64,000 nt of DNA, from NCBI GenBank assembly GCA_017651645.1, contig JAGCCO010000024.1, positions 1-64,000 of the forward strand. Reading direction: 5' to 3'. The stretch is from Bacteroidales bacterium. Its GTDB lineage: Bacteria; Bacteroidota; Bacteroidia; Bacteroidales; F082. Numbering within the stretch: position 1 is the stretch's first letter; each line of letters opens with the position of its first letter. The notes beneath the pieces are model-generated. The model had not been told where the DNA came from. It searched no databases and saw only the letters and a list, made by a program, of their open reading frames with translations. The position numbers were made by a program, and so were the translations under genes. Below are positions 25,222 to 31,980 of this stretch, in pieces.

Positions 25222-25557
25222 ATGGGTAAATTTGAAATCAAAACCAGGAAGAATGGTGAATTCCAATTCAACCTGAAAGCTACCAACGGTCAAGTCATCC
25301 TCACCAGTGAAGGATACAAAACCAAGGCATCGTGCTTAAACGGTGTTGAATCAGTAAAGAAAAACAGTCAGGACCAGAAGCGTTTTGAAGTGAAGGAAGC
25401 CTCCAACGGCAAACCGTATTTCAACCTGATGGCCACCAACGGACAAGTCATTGGCTCGAGCCAGATGTATGCCAACCAGGTGAACATGAAGAACGGTATC
25501 GCTTCCGTGATGAAGAACGCTCCTGATGCACCTATTGTCGATTTGACGGAAGCCTAA
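25222..25557 (+). CDS. YegP family protein (two DUF1508 repeats)
   Basis: 111 residues from ATG 25222 (MGKFEIKTRKNGEFQFNLKA). Two tandem ~50-residue DUF1508 units: 'FEIKTRKNGEFQFNLKATNG...SEGYKTKASCLNGVESV' and 'FEVKEASNGKPYFNLMATNG...SQMYANQVNMKNGIASV'. This is the fold of small cytosolic YegP proteins, whose biochemical function is not established to my knowledge. It has its own promoter and a perfect terminator, so it is a single-gene unit. It is the last ordinary gene before the accessory island. Confidence 0.92.
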   Translation: MGKFEIKTRKNGEFQFNLKATNGQVILTSEGYKTKASCLNGVESVKKNSQDQKRFEVKEASNGKPYFNLMATNGQVIGSSQMYANQVNMKNGIASVMKNAPDAPIVDLTEA

Positions 25558-25572
25558 GCGGTTTGACTTACA

Positions 25573-25610
25573 ACGAAAAAAGGGATGGCTTAAGCCATCC
25601 CTTTTTTCGT
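25573..25610 (+). terminator. Bidirectional rho-independent terminator
   Basis: A perfect palindrome with AAAAAAGGGATGGCTT and its complement back to back, flanked by CG. It works on both strands and closes the YegP unit; it also marks the left edge of the accessory island. Confidence 0.9.
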
Positions 25611-25652
25611 ATGTACATTTATTGTAAACATCACAATGCGATTCCAGCGCTG

Positions 25653-25686
25653 GCAAACTCATGCAAATATTTTTGCATGAGTTTGC
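25653..25686. promoter_or_regulatory. 15-bp perfect inverted repeat containing a -7 box
   Basis: GCAAACTCATGCAAA (25653-25667), loop TATT, TTTGCATGAGTTTGC (25672-25686). TATTTTTG at 25668-25675 spans loop and right arm, so a repressor on the palindrome would cover a promoter. It could instead be a hairpin in RNA. No T run follows, so it is not a plain terminator. Confidence 0.55.
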
Positions 25687-25691
25687 TAAAA

Positions 25692-25829
25692 ACGTATTGC
25701 ATGATGTAAAAACGGGATAACTCACGCCAATAATCTTACACTTTCGGCAATTTTAAAAAAAAACTGCCTTGCGTGTAACATTTCTGAAAATCGGATACTA
25801 TAGGGATGAACAATTAAACGAATAATAGT
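25692..25829 (+). promoter_or_regulatory. Shared leader element, copy 1 (full)
   Basis: About 140 bases directly upstream of ATG 25830, alignable over its length with 29092-29232: GATGTAAAAACGGGATAACT, ACTTTCGGCAATTTTA, GTGTAACATTT, GAAAATCG, ATAC and GATGAACAA blocks in the same order. ACACTTTCGG may be a -7-like element. Confidence 0.7.
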
Positions 25830-27479
25830 ATGGCAAAGAGAAAATTGACAGTCCCGCTGATGGAGCGGGCTGGTTGTGGAAATCAAGATTTGAATGGAAT
25901 ATGTGTTTCAGGAAGGTCGATGGAACTACTGATAGAGATTAAAGGGTTGTTGGATGTGTTTGCGCCGTCTGGTGATGACTATCGGCATTCGCTGTGGATC
26001 GAGGTCCCGAGAGGGAAGCCTTCGGATTGGTGTTCATTCAATGATGCAAAGGATGGGGCCGAAGAGGATGTCTATACGCGGGCGGACTATCTGAAGGAGT
26101 GGAAGTCCAATTATCCGATGGAGTCGCATTGGTATCATATCGCTGTGACGAAGTACAGGGGGCACACCTATCTGCACATGGTGGAGAATGTGCATTGGTG
26201 GTGTCAGATTCACGACGATGACGACAAAGATGCGCATCACGAGGATATGGAGTGGCTGTTGGAGCCGTTGTCCGAGTTTCTGCGGGAGAAGGTACCTGTT
26301 ATCGCCGCTGATGTGGAGGCATATAACCGCTATGTCGATGAGCATCTGCCCAAGCGGCAACGGACGGGACGAATTGCTCGAAAGGATTTGGATAGGATTG
26401 TGCCATGGCAACGGTGTCGGCCGAAGAATGTAAAGAAGGTCGTCAAGATGCTGAAAGAGTGTATCGCGAATGAGGCAATCTACCGGAGAACGGAGCCGAA
26501 ATATGTTGACGGGGAGTTTAAGAGGCTGGAGTTTTCAACGGAAGGGGTTGTTCTGCCGCCTTGCTACCGGGAGCCGTTGCCCAAAATGAGCATTCGGATT
26601 TATGCGAAGTACTTCCGGGTGGCGTATGAGGCATACGAGGCACACTTTAGTCGTTTGAGCTGTCGGAGCCGGAGAGAGCGAAAGGAGTATAAAGAGTTTC
26701 TAGAGAAATCAACCAAACTGACAGATATTGAATTCTACAGACGTTATCAGCACGGTCGGCATGGCGAGATCACCGATGAGACGGATTTCGACAGCGAGGA
26801 GGCGTTTAATGAGATGGCCTTTGACCATTACGGTGAGCTGGGCTTGTCGCGAAATAATGTGCATGCGACGGATTACTACACGCCTAGTGGTTGGCTCATT
26901 AGCTTTGGCGTGAGCTATTCGGCCTGGGTGGATGCAGGCTGCGAGATTGCGTTGGCGCTCTATGAGGCGGGTGCTCCGCTACTGATGCACAATGCCCAGA
27001 AACTACTTGATATTCTGGAGGGTAAGGACTATGTGAAGCTGACGCCGCATATCTTCCACGACTATCTGAACCATCACGAAGAAGGAAGCGTGTTTGATTT
27101 GCCATACGAGTGCGATTTGGAAGATGGCGATGATATTACGCGGGAGCAGTACGACGAGATCGTGTCGCTGGCCACGTGGAAACCCGAGGTGCAGTTGACG
27201 TTGGATGTGTCGGTGCCGCTGGAGGATTCGGTATATGACCCCATCTGGGAAGAGGTATCCGAACCGATGACGGTTTGCGCGATACTCGCCCGACTATATG
27301 AAAAATATGGTATTGGAGTGGGCATCAGCGATTATAAAGACCATCAGCACTGCTATCTTTATGGTTGGAAGAAGGGAGACGACAAGATCCAGATAAAAGA
27401 TGAGGAGTTTATGTCTGCAAACGAGGCCATGCTGACGGTACTGAGGATGTTTGCAAAAGATGTGAAAGAAAACGGATAA
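25830..27479 (+). CDS. Large hypothetical protein of the accessory island
   Basis: 549 residues; no family recognised. It has no signal peptide or membrane helix, so it is cytosolic. It is rich in W, H, Y and acidic residues, with an Asp/His cluster (IHDDDDKDAHHED, ~128-140), a basic central part (KRQRTGRIARKDL; LSCRSRRERKEYKE) and a C-terminal third of alternating helices (WVDAGCEIALALYEAG, CAILARLYEKYG) ending 'KVKENG'-like. Arginine is often CGG, AGG or AGA, unlike the CGT/CGC of neighbouring housekeeping genes, which suggests transfer. It heads a two-gene unit with the phosphoesterase 7 bases downstream and carries a leader shared with another island gene. Confidence 0.75.
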   Translation: MAKRKLTVPLMERAGCGNQDLNGICVSGRSMELLIEIKGLLDVFAPSGDDYRHSLWIEVPRGKPSDWCSFNDAKDGAEEDVYTRADYLKEWKSNYPMESHWYHIAVTKYRGHTYLHMVENVHWWCQIHDDDDKDAHHEDMEWLLEPLSEFLREKVPVIAADVEAYNRYVDEHLPKRQRTGRIARKDLDRIVPWQRCRPKNVKKVVKMLKECIANEAIYRRTEPKYVDGEFKRLEFSTEGVVLPPCYREPLPKMSIRIYAKYFRVAYEAYEAHFSRLSCRSRRERKEYKEFLEKSTKLTDIEFYRRYQHGRHGEITDETDFDSEEAFNEMAFDHYGELGLSRNNVHATDYYTPSGWLISFGVSYSAWVDAGCEIALALYEAGAPLLMHNAQKLLDILEGKDYVKLTPHIFHDYLNHHEEGSVFDLPYECDLEDGDDITREQYDEIVSLATWKPEVQLTLDVSVPLEDSVYDPIWEEVSEPMTVCAILARLYEKYGIGVGISDYKDHQHCYLYGWKKGDDKIQIKDEEFMSANEAMLTVLRMFAKDVKENG

Positions 27480-27486
27480 AATCATT

Positions 27487-28263
27487 ATGAAAATACAATA
27501 TGCATCGGATCTGCATCTGGAGTTTGCAGAGAACAGGAATTTCATTGAGAATGGCGGCATTACAGCGATTGGCGAGGTGCTGGTGCTGGCTGGTGACGTG
27601 TCGTATTTGTGTGACCGAAAAATGATGAAGCGGCGGTTTTTCGACTGGTGTGCGGAGTATTTCCGAGAGACCTTTATCGTCCCGGGCAATCATGAGTTTT
27701 ATCATGGGTATGACATCGCCCAGACGATGGAGAATTACGAGTTCGCATATAGAGATAATGTGCAGTACTTGAACAACCGCAGTGTAGTGTTTGGGGATAC
27801 AGAGTTGTTTTTCACCACGTTGTGGACTCGGATAAGTCCGCTGTACTTGTGGGAGATTCAGCAGGGAATGAACGATTTCAAGCATGGGATCTTGAACGGA
27901 AAACGGTTCTTTGCGAATGACGTGGATGGGCTGCATGAGCGTTGCCTGCACTGGTTGGAGACGGCATTGGCGGACTCCAAGGCGGCTCACAAAATCATCG
28001 TGACGCACCATTGTCCAACGCTACGCGAGGAATTCAACGGCTATCCTAGCGGAGTGCTAAATTCGGCCTTCCAAATAGACCTTGATGAGTTTATAAAAAG
28101 ATGTGGAGCCGATTATTGGATTTACGGCCACACCCACTTCACTGGAGGCTCGGGTACAAAGATTGGGGAGACAACACTGCTTTGCAACCAACTGGGCTAT
28201 GTGTTTTATGGTGAACATCGAGCGTTTGATGGCGGTGCAGTGATTGAAGTATTAGATAGGTAA
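27487..28263 (+). CDS. Calcineurin-like metallophosphoesterase of the accessory island
   Basis: 258 residues, cytosolic. All dimetal motifs are present: 'ASDLHLEF' (D-x-H), 'LAGDVSYL' (GD), 'VPGNHEFYHG' (GNHE), 'IVTHHCPT' (H) and 'YGHTHFTGG' (GHTH). This sub-type is a single-domain Metallophos protein of the kind often seen in phages and islands; phosphodiester or nucleotide substrates are typical, but nothing in the sequence fixes one. It starts 7 bases after the 549-residue protein and is clearly co-transcribed, so the two may act together. Codon use resembles its upstream partner. Confidence 0.88.
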   Translation: MKIQYASDLHLEFAENRNFIENGGITAIGEVLVLAGDVSYLCDRKMMKRRFFDWCAEYFRETFIVPGNHEFYHGYDIAQTMENYEFAYRDNVQYLNNRSVVFGDTELFFTTLWTRISPLYLWEIQQGMNDFKHGILNGKRFFANDVDGLHERCLHWLETALADSKAAHKIIVTHHCPTLREEFNGYPSGVLNSAFQIDLDEFIKRCGADYWIYGHTHFTGGSGTKIGETTLLCNQLGYVFYGEHRAFDGGAVIEVLDR

Positions 28264-28271
28264 TCTATACG

Positions 28272-28329
28272 CTGTAACATTTTCAGTTTTTCTATACTAA
28301 TAAAGATGAAACGAGAAACAACGTTTATT
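28272..28329 (+). promoter_or_regulatory. Shared leader element, copy 3 (3' half)
   Basis: CTGTAACATTTTCAGTTTTT, then CTATACTAATAAAGATGAAAC. The first block matches copies 1 and 2, the second matches copy 4. Aligning all copies places the true start of the next gene at ATG 28330 rather than 28306. Confidence 0.65.
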
Positions 28330-28863
28330 ATGGGACAAAGAACAAACCTCCTGTTACAAATCGAAGGGCGCAGCGGCGCCCGACTGAACAAAGTCTATCA
28401 CCTTCAATGGGGCTATCGCAGGTATTTGCCGATGGCATTCCTTCATCTCCTTTCTGGAAGATATTTCAAACCCGTAAAGAAGGACATCTTTCAATTTTGT
28501 ACAGAATCTTTAGAACTTGACGGTCTTACCAGTATCGACAAAGATTGGAGTGAATTCAATTTCAACAAACTGAAAGACTGCCAGAAAGCCCTCGACCATT
28601 GTGACAACAATAATGGCGCGATGGTGGTTGTCGTCACCGAAAACGAATCGGTCTGCACTTATCCAACCTACAAAGTTGGTTTCTTGCTGGGACCTGAAGA
28701 ATTGGAAGGCGAAGAACCTTTCTGCCGTTGGGTCTCCTCCGTAGAATTCATGAAACATCAACCGCGTTATGACGAGCTGTACGACAACATCTTTGCTCGT
28801 GCTTTCGATGCCTTGACAACGGCATCAGGAACGGAGCATTTAGTAACAACTGTAATCGGGTAA
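28330..28863 (+). CDS. Hypothetical protein of the accessory island
   Basis: 177 residues from ATG 28330 (MGQRTNLLLQIEG); ATG 28306 would add 8 residues but falls in the part of the leader that is noncoding in the sister copies. No signal peptide or membrane helix. The first ~35 residues are a compact basic-aromatic segment (HLQWGYRRYLPMAFLHLL), and the second half contains strands (GAMVVVVTEN, YKVGFLLGPEEL) and a helical tail. I do not recognise a family. It has its own leader-element promoter and is followed after 2 bases by a 67-codon ORF. Confidence 0.65.
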   Translation: MGQRTNLLLQIEGRSGARLNKVYHLQWGYRRYLPMAFLHLLSGRYFKPVKKDIFQFCTESLELDGLTSIDKDWSEFNFNKLKDCQKALDHCDNNNGAMVVVVTENESVCTYPTYKVGFLLGPEELEGEEPFCRWVSSVEFMKHQPRYDELYDNIFARAFDALTTASGTEHLVTTVIG

Positions 28864-28865
28864 TT

Positions 28866-29069
28866 ATGGCAATGAGATCAAAAACGGAAGTTCTAGAAGA
28901 AACAATCGAAAAAGCTATTGATAACTTTTCCGACAATTATGTTGATAAGGTGGTCGGGGAGGGGAGGTTGAACTTCACTGTCGAAGACATAAAAACCGCC
29001 TATGTCGAAGGGGCAAAATGGATGAGTATTTTTCTGGAGATAAAGGATGTGCTGTGGCCGACATTATGA
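28866..29069 (+). CDS. Small hypothetical protein of the accessory island
   Basis: 67 residues, mostly helical (EVLEETIEKAIDNF; VEDIKTAYVEGAKWM), acidic, no signal peptide. It starts 2 bases after the previous stop, which supports a real coupled gene. The size and composition would fit a small partner or regulatory subunit, but no family is recognised. Confidence 0.6.
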   Translation: MAMRSKTEVLEETIEKAIDNFSDNYVDKVVGEGRLNFTVEDIKTAYVEGAKWMSIFLEIKDVLWPTL

Positions 29070-29091
29070 AAACTTCTATGCTATTACAAAA

Positions 29092-29232
29092 TTGCGTTGC
29101 ATAGATGTAAAAACGGGACAACTCACGCGAAGTATTATCTACTTTCGGCAGTTTTAGATAAAAATATTGTTTCGTCTGTAACATTTTCGAAAATCGCATA
29201 CAATAAGGGTGAACAAATAAAACGACTAAACC
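29092..29232 (+). promoter_or_regulatory. Shared leader element, copy 2 (full)
   Basis: Homologous to 25692-25829 at roughly three bases in four, including GATGTAAAAACGGGACAACT, TACTTTCGGCAGTTTTA, CTGTAACATTTTCGAAAATC and GGTGAACAAATAAAACGA. TACTTTCG (29140-29147) is one base from the -7 consensus, leaving a leader of about 80 bases. Confidence 0.7.
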
Positions 29233-29892
29233 ATGATCAAAGTTGTATCGCGCCCATTTTTAGGGAAGGAAAAGTATAAGGATTTCCGACTGTGTTACGT
29301 CGATACCATTCCGCTAACCGTGTATGACTTGACTCCGGAGAGCAAGGCCTGGCAACGGTCGGCGGAGTACAAGGCTATCAAAAAAAAGCTGGAGGAGGAA
29401 GTGAAACGAGGATTCAGGGACTGCATATACAGTATGCATAGTCCTTTAATCTATAGATTGCAAAGCCAGGATTACCCAAATCCCAAATATCAAAAAGGAA
29501 AGGCTGAACTATACGCCTACTTTACCGAGGTACCACTGTCCAAGCAGTGGGGCGATGATTGGGATGACGATCCGTATGAGTACAATGCGGAGGTACCTTA
29601 TGATGACCACTATGTTGGTGATGAGTGCAAGGAGCATTTGATAATCAAAGTGCCGTTTTACGTCTGCCATAATGGATATGACGTCAAAATGCCAGAGGAT
29701 TATGGTTATGACAATTCTCCGTTCTGCGTGAGGGATATCAATGCCGGAGCCGTGGCATGGATTTTCGCCAGAAGCCTGGAGCCAAAGCGGACAGAAGGGG
29801 TCGCGATACTAGCTGGTATGAATCCATACGAGTTTTTTGAACGGGTTGACAGGATTAATGAAATGTATCCGTATGAGCCGGAGGAGGAGTAA
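29233..29892 (+). CDS. Hypothetical protein of the accessory island
   Basis: 219 residues, cytosolic, acidic and tyrosine-rich. No family recognised with confidence. A central 'QWGDDWDDDPYEYNAEVPYD' stretch (20 residues near 105) reminds me of small phage or plasmid proteins with a GDDW-N/D-PYEHNAG-like motif; this is a weak recollection. The C-terminus 'MNPYEFFERVDRINEMYPYEPEEE' is helical. It has the full-length shared leader, so it is probably expressed together with the 549-residue protein. Confidence 0.65.
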   Translation: MIKVVSRPFLGKEKYKDFRLCYVDTIPLTVYDLTPESKAWQRSAEYKAIKKKLEEEVKRGFRDCIYSMHSPLIYRLQSQDYPNPKYQKGKAELYAYFTEVPLSKQWGDDWDDDPYEYNAEVPYDDHYVGDECKEHLIIKVPFYVCHNGYDVKMPEDYGYDNSPFCVRDINAGAVAWIFARSLEPKRTEGVAILAGMNPYEFFERVDRINEMYPYEPEEE

Positions 29893-29911
29893 ACAATGAG
29901 CGTGTGAAAAA

Positions 29912-29945
29912 TGAGGATTTTCTGTTTTTCCATACTAATAGGTAA
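29912..29945 (+). promoter_or_regulatory. Shared leader element, copy 4 (core only)
   Basis: GATTTTCTGTTTTTCCATAC then TAATAGG: the core TTTTCnGTTTTTCnATACTAATA is the same as in copy 3 (28279-28303) apart from two bases. It lies about 35 bases before the phosphoesterase ATG at 29979. Confidence 0.6.
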
Positions 29946-29978
29946 AGCATCAAAAACGAAATAAAAAGTTCTTAAGCT

Positions 29979-30608
29979 ATGAACCAGATTTACTTTACGG
30001 CCGATTTGCATTTTGGCCATGCGAACATCTTGAAGCACTCGTCCAATCGCCCGTATTCTGATACGGTGGATATTGCGGCGCACGACGATTGGCTGTTAGA
30101 CTTGTGGCGGTGCACGGTAGACAGGCGAGATACCATTTATATCCTTGGGGATTTGACCTTCCTAAAGAGCGAGGAAGCAAGACATTTATTAGAGAAACTG
30201 CCAGGGCATAAGTTTCTCGTTGAAGGAAATCACGACGGCTCCATTCGAGCATATAAGAATTACTTTAAAGAGGTGTATCAAATTAAGGAGATGCGCTTCA
30301 AAAAGACGGTCGCACCGTTTCTGAAAGAGGATTTCAACGTGGTGATGTGCCATTATCCGATGGTGACGTGGAACCTGAAGCCGCGAGGTTCGGTGATGCT
30401 TCACGGTCACTGTCATGGGAAACTGGACGAATACAACTCCCAATCTACGGATCTGCGCTTTGACGTTGGCATTGATGGACAACTGGCAGGCTTGCATTTC
30501 CTGACGCTGGAAGATGTTTTTAATGCCGCCATGGAAAAGATCTCGTTGAGTAATTGCAACTCGTTTGAGGAGTACGCAAAGAATAACTATAGGGGAGAAG
30601 TGAGATAG
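29979..30608 (+). CDS. Second metallophosphoesterase of the accessory island (phage-type DLHFGH family)
   Basis: 209 residues, cytosolic. It belongs to a different sub-type from the first island phosphoesterase: 'TADLHFGHANILKHS' (the DxHFGHxNI signature), 'ILGDLTF', 'VEGNHDGS', 'MCHYPMVTW' and 'LHGHCHGKLD'. This family is common in phages and islands and acts on phosphodiesters or nucleotides; the substrate is not known from sequence. The last ~35 residues are a helical tail (SLSNCNSFEEYAKNNY). It has a core copy of the island leader element. Confidence 0.88.
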   Translation: MNQIYFTADLHFGHANILKHSSNRPYSDTVDIAAHDDWLLDLWRCTVDRRDTIYILGDLTFLKSEEARHLLEKLPGHKFLVEGNHDGSIRAYKNYFKEVYQIKEMRFKKTVAPFLKEDFNVVMCHYPMVTWNLKPRGSVMLHGHCHGKLDEYNSQSTDLRFDVGIDGQLAGLHFLTLEDVFNAAMEKISLSNCNSFEEYAKNNYRGEVR

Positions 30609-30647
30609 TTGACAACTATTTAATTAACAAATTAATATTATATTGCT

Positions 30648-31022
30648 ATGTATCAACCCATTGAATCAGTAACCTTTGACAGTATGCCCAATGCGGTCTC
30701 AAAGCTGATGAAGGAAGTAGACGAAATGAAGGAAATGTTGCAAACCATCGCTGAGCGCGTAGGACGGCCTCAAAAACAGTGGATGAGCGTCCAAGACCTT
30801 ATCGAATACCTGCCAGGCAAACCCGCCCGACAGACCATCTATTCCTGGATTTGGAAGAAAACCATCCCTTACCACAAGGCAGGTGCAAAGCTCCAGTTTC
30901 TGAAGTCCGAAATTGACGCTTGGATTTTGGGAAAGGACAACTCCGACGATGATGACGAAGTAGTTATTCGGGTCCCTGTCAAGGCTCGGCCAATCACGCC
31001 CAAGAAGGGAGGCCGCAAATGA
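30648..31022 (+). CDS. HTH_17/excisionase-like DNA-binding protein
   Basis: 124 residues. An N-terminal helix (~15-40, coiled-coil-like 'VSKLMKEVDEMKEMLQTIAE') precedes a winged helix-turn-helix of the MerR/excisionase type: 'MSVQDLIEYLPGKPARQTIY' then 'SWIWKKTIPYHKAG', 'LQFLKSEIDAWIL'. A basic tail (KARPITPKKGGRK) follows. Proteins like this are frequent in Bacteroidetes integrative elements as excision or regulatory factors. Its place at the tRNA-proximal end of the island fits such a role, but no integrase gene is in the window. It could also be the regulator of the island genes. Confidence 0.8.
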   Translation: MYQPIESVTFDSMPNAVSKLMKEVDEMKEMLQTIAERVGRPQKQWMSVQDLIEYLPGKPARQTIYSWIWKKTIPYHKAGAKLQFLKSEIDAWILGKDNSDDDDEVVIRVPVKARPITPKKGGRK

Positions 31023-31456
31023 CCAACGTCAACGAAGCTTCTTACTTGGTCACAACCTTGTTTTCAACACTAATAAAGGAATCCCAGCATCCAAAGCGGT
31101 AGTTTGGCTCCGTCGGGCATATCCCAGTCCTCAGTTTTCAGTTATCTTTCCAAAACCCGAAAGAAAACTGCCAAATTTGTAAAAATTTTGCAAATTCACG
31201 AGTTATCTTTCCAAATTCTGGATTTTGACTAATTTTGAGAATTTCGGGAAAATAATGACATATAGATGGTAGGTCGGCCATAGCGTGACCTTAATACTTA
31301 AACTACAATGTGTCCTTTTTGGCAGGGGAGTTACAAAAAAGTATAAGAAAACGATAGGAGCTTTTTCGAAAAAGCGTGTCCTTTTTGTGTCCTGTTTTTG
31401 AAAATGGGCAAAAAAAAAGGGTCACAATCGCTTGTAACTCCCTGATTTTCATCTTG
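31023..31456. other. Gene-free stretch between the island and tRNA-Pro, with multiple repeats
   Basis: Contains a core copy of the island leader (31061-31080, GTTTTCAACACTAATAAAGG) with no gene after it; AGTTATCTTTCCAAA twice (31140-31154, 31201-31215); GTGTCCTTTTT twice (31310-31320, 31376-31386) plus a variant at 31387; palindrome GCTTTTTCGAAAAAGC (31360-31375); and GGGAGTTACAA (31326-31336) inverted at 31432-31442. It looks like a recombination or integration region. Confidence 0.5.
31410..31442 (-). terminator. Rho-independent terminator of the tRNA-Ser/tRNA-Pro transcript
   Basis: On the minus strand GGG-AG-TTACAA, loop GCGA, TTGTGA-CCC, then nine T; the AG is a bulge. It lies 14 bases beyond the tRNA-Pro 3' end. 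Confidence 0.7.
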
Positions 31457-31531
31457 TCGGGGCAAAAGGATTCGAACCTTCGACCCCCTGCTCCCAAAGC
31501 AGGTGCGCTAGCCGGACTGCGCCATACCCCG
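31457..31531 (-). tRNA. tRNA-Pro (anticodon TGG)
   Basis: Cloverleaf on the minus strand: acceptor CGGGGTA pairs with TGCCCCG, discriminator A, D-arm with GCGCAGTCCGGCTAGCGC, anticodon stem CCTGC/GCAGG with loop TTTGGGA (TGG), T-arm GGTTCGAATCC. CCA is not encoded. The 3' end faces the accessory island, the orientation expected if the island integrated at this tRNA. Confidence 0.95.
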
Positions 31532-31568
31532 AAAAAAAAGACGATTCGACATCGTCTTCTTTCTTTCG

Positions 31569-31657
31569 CGGAGAAGGGGGGATTCGAACCCCCGGTACCC
31601 ATTGCTGGATACGACAGTTTAGCAAACTGTTGGTTTCAGCCACTCACCCACCTCTCC
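31569..31657 (-). tRNA. tRNA-Ser (anticodon GCT)
   Basis: Minus-strand cloverleaf of 89 bases: acceptor GGAGAGG with CTTCTCC, anticodon stem ACAGT/ACTGT with loop TTGCTAA (GCT, reads AGC/AGT), a long class II variable arm (CGTATCCAGCAATGGGTAC) and T-arm GGGTTCGAATCCC. CCA not encoded. Same transcript as tRNA-Pro, 37 bases apart. Confidence 0.95.
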
Positions 31658-31676
31658 TCGGTTGTGAATTGCGGTG

Positions 31677-31684
31677 CAAAAATA
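31677..31684 (-). promoter_or_regulatory. -7 box TATTTTTG for the tRNA operon
   Basis: On the minus strand, 19 bases before the 5' end of tRNA-Ser, followed by CA. Confidence 0.65.
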
Positions 31685-31980
31685 GGCTTTTTTCCTTTAC
31701 CGTCAAGTGTTTTTTGCCACTTTTTTTTATTTGTACTCTTTATCACTTGAAATTCAATCAGATAGTTCTACGCTTTTTTACTTGTATCATCAGCATTCTA
31801 TTAAGGCAATTATTATGCTTCATTTTTCAATTTCGGAGAAAAAATTTCTTGTTATGTCTCCAGAAATGAAATAATTGACTTTCTTCGTATTGTTGAATCT
31901 AAAGATTTCCTATATTTGCAGGCTTAATTGTATAAACTCAATCGGGTTTTGTGCCCTGATTTGTCTAAAAACTTAGTGAA
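31685..31980. other. AT-rich intergenic region with the DUF349 gene promoter
   Basis: No coding signal on either strand. Contains the exact -7 box TATATTTG at 31911-31918 for the plus gene at 31981, implying a leader of about 60 bases. Confidence 0.5.

Noticed and set aside
25611..31456. Intact prophage
   Set aside because: No capsid, terminase, portal, tail or integrase gene in the segment; only phage-like phosphoesterase and HTH proteins.
31303..31750. Frames of ~100 codons on both strands through the tRNA genes
   Set aside because: They run through two complete tRNA cloverleafs and the tRNA terminator; no independent coding evidence.
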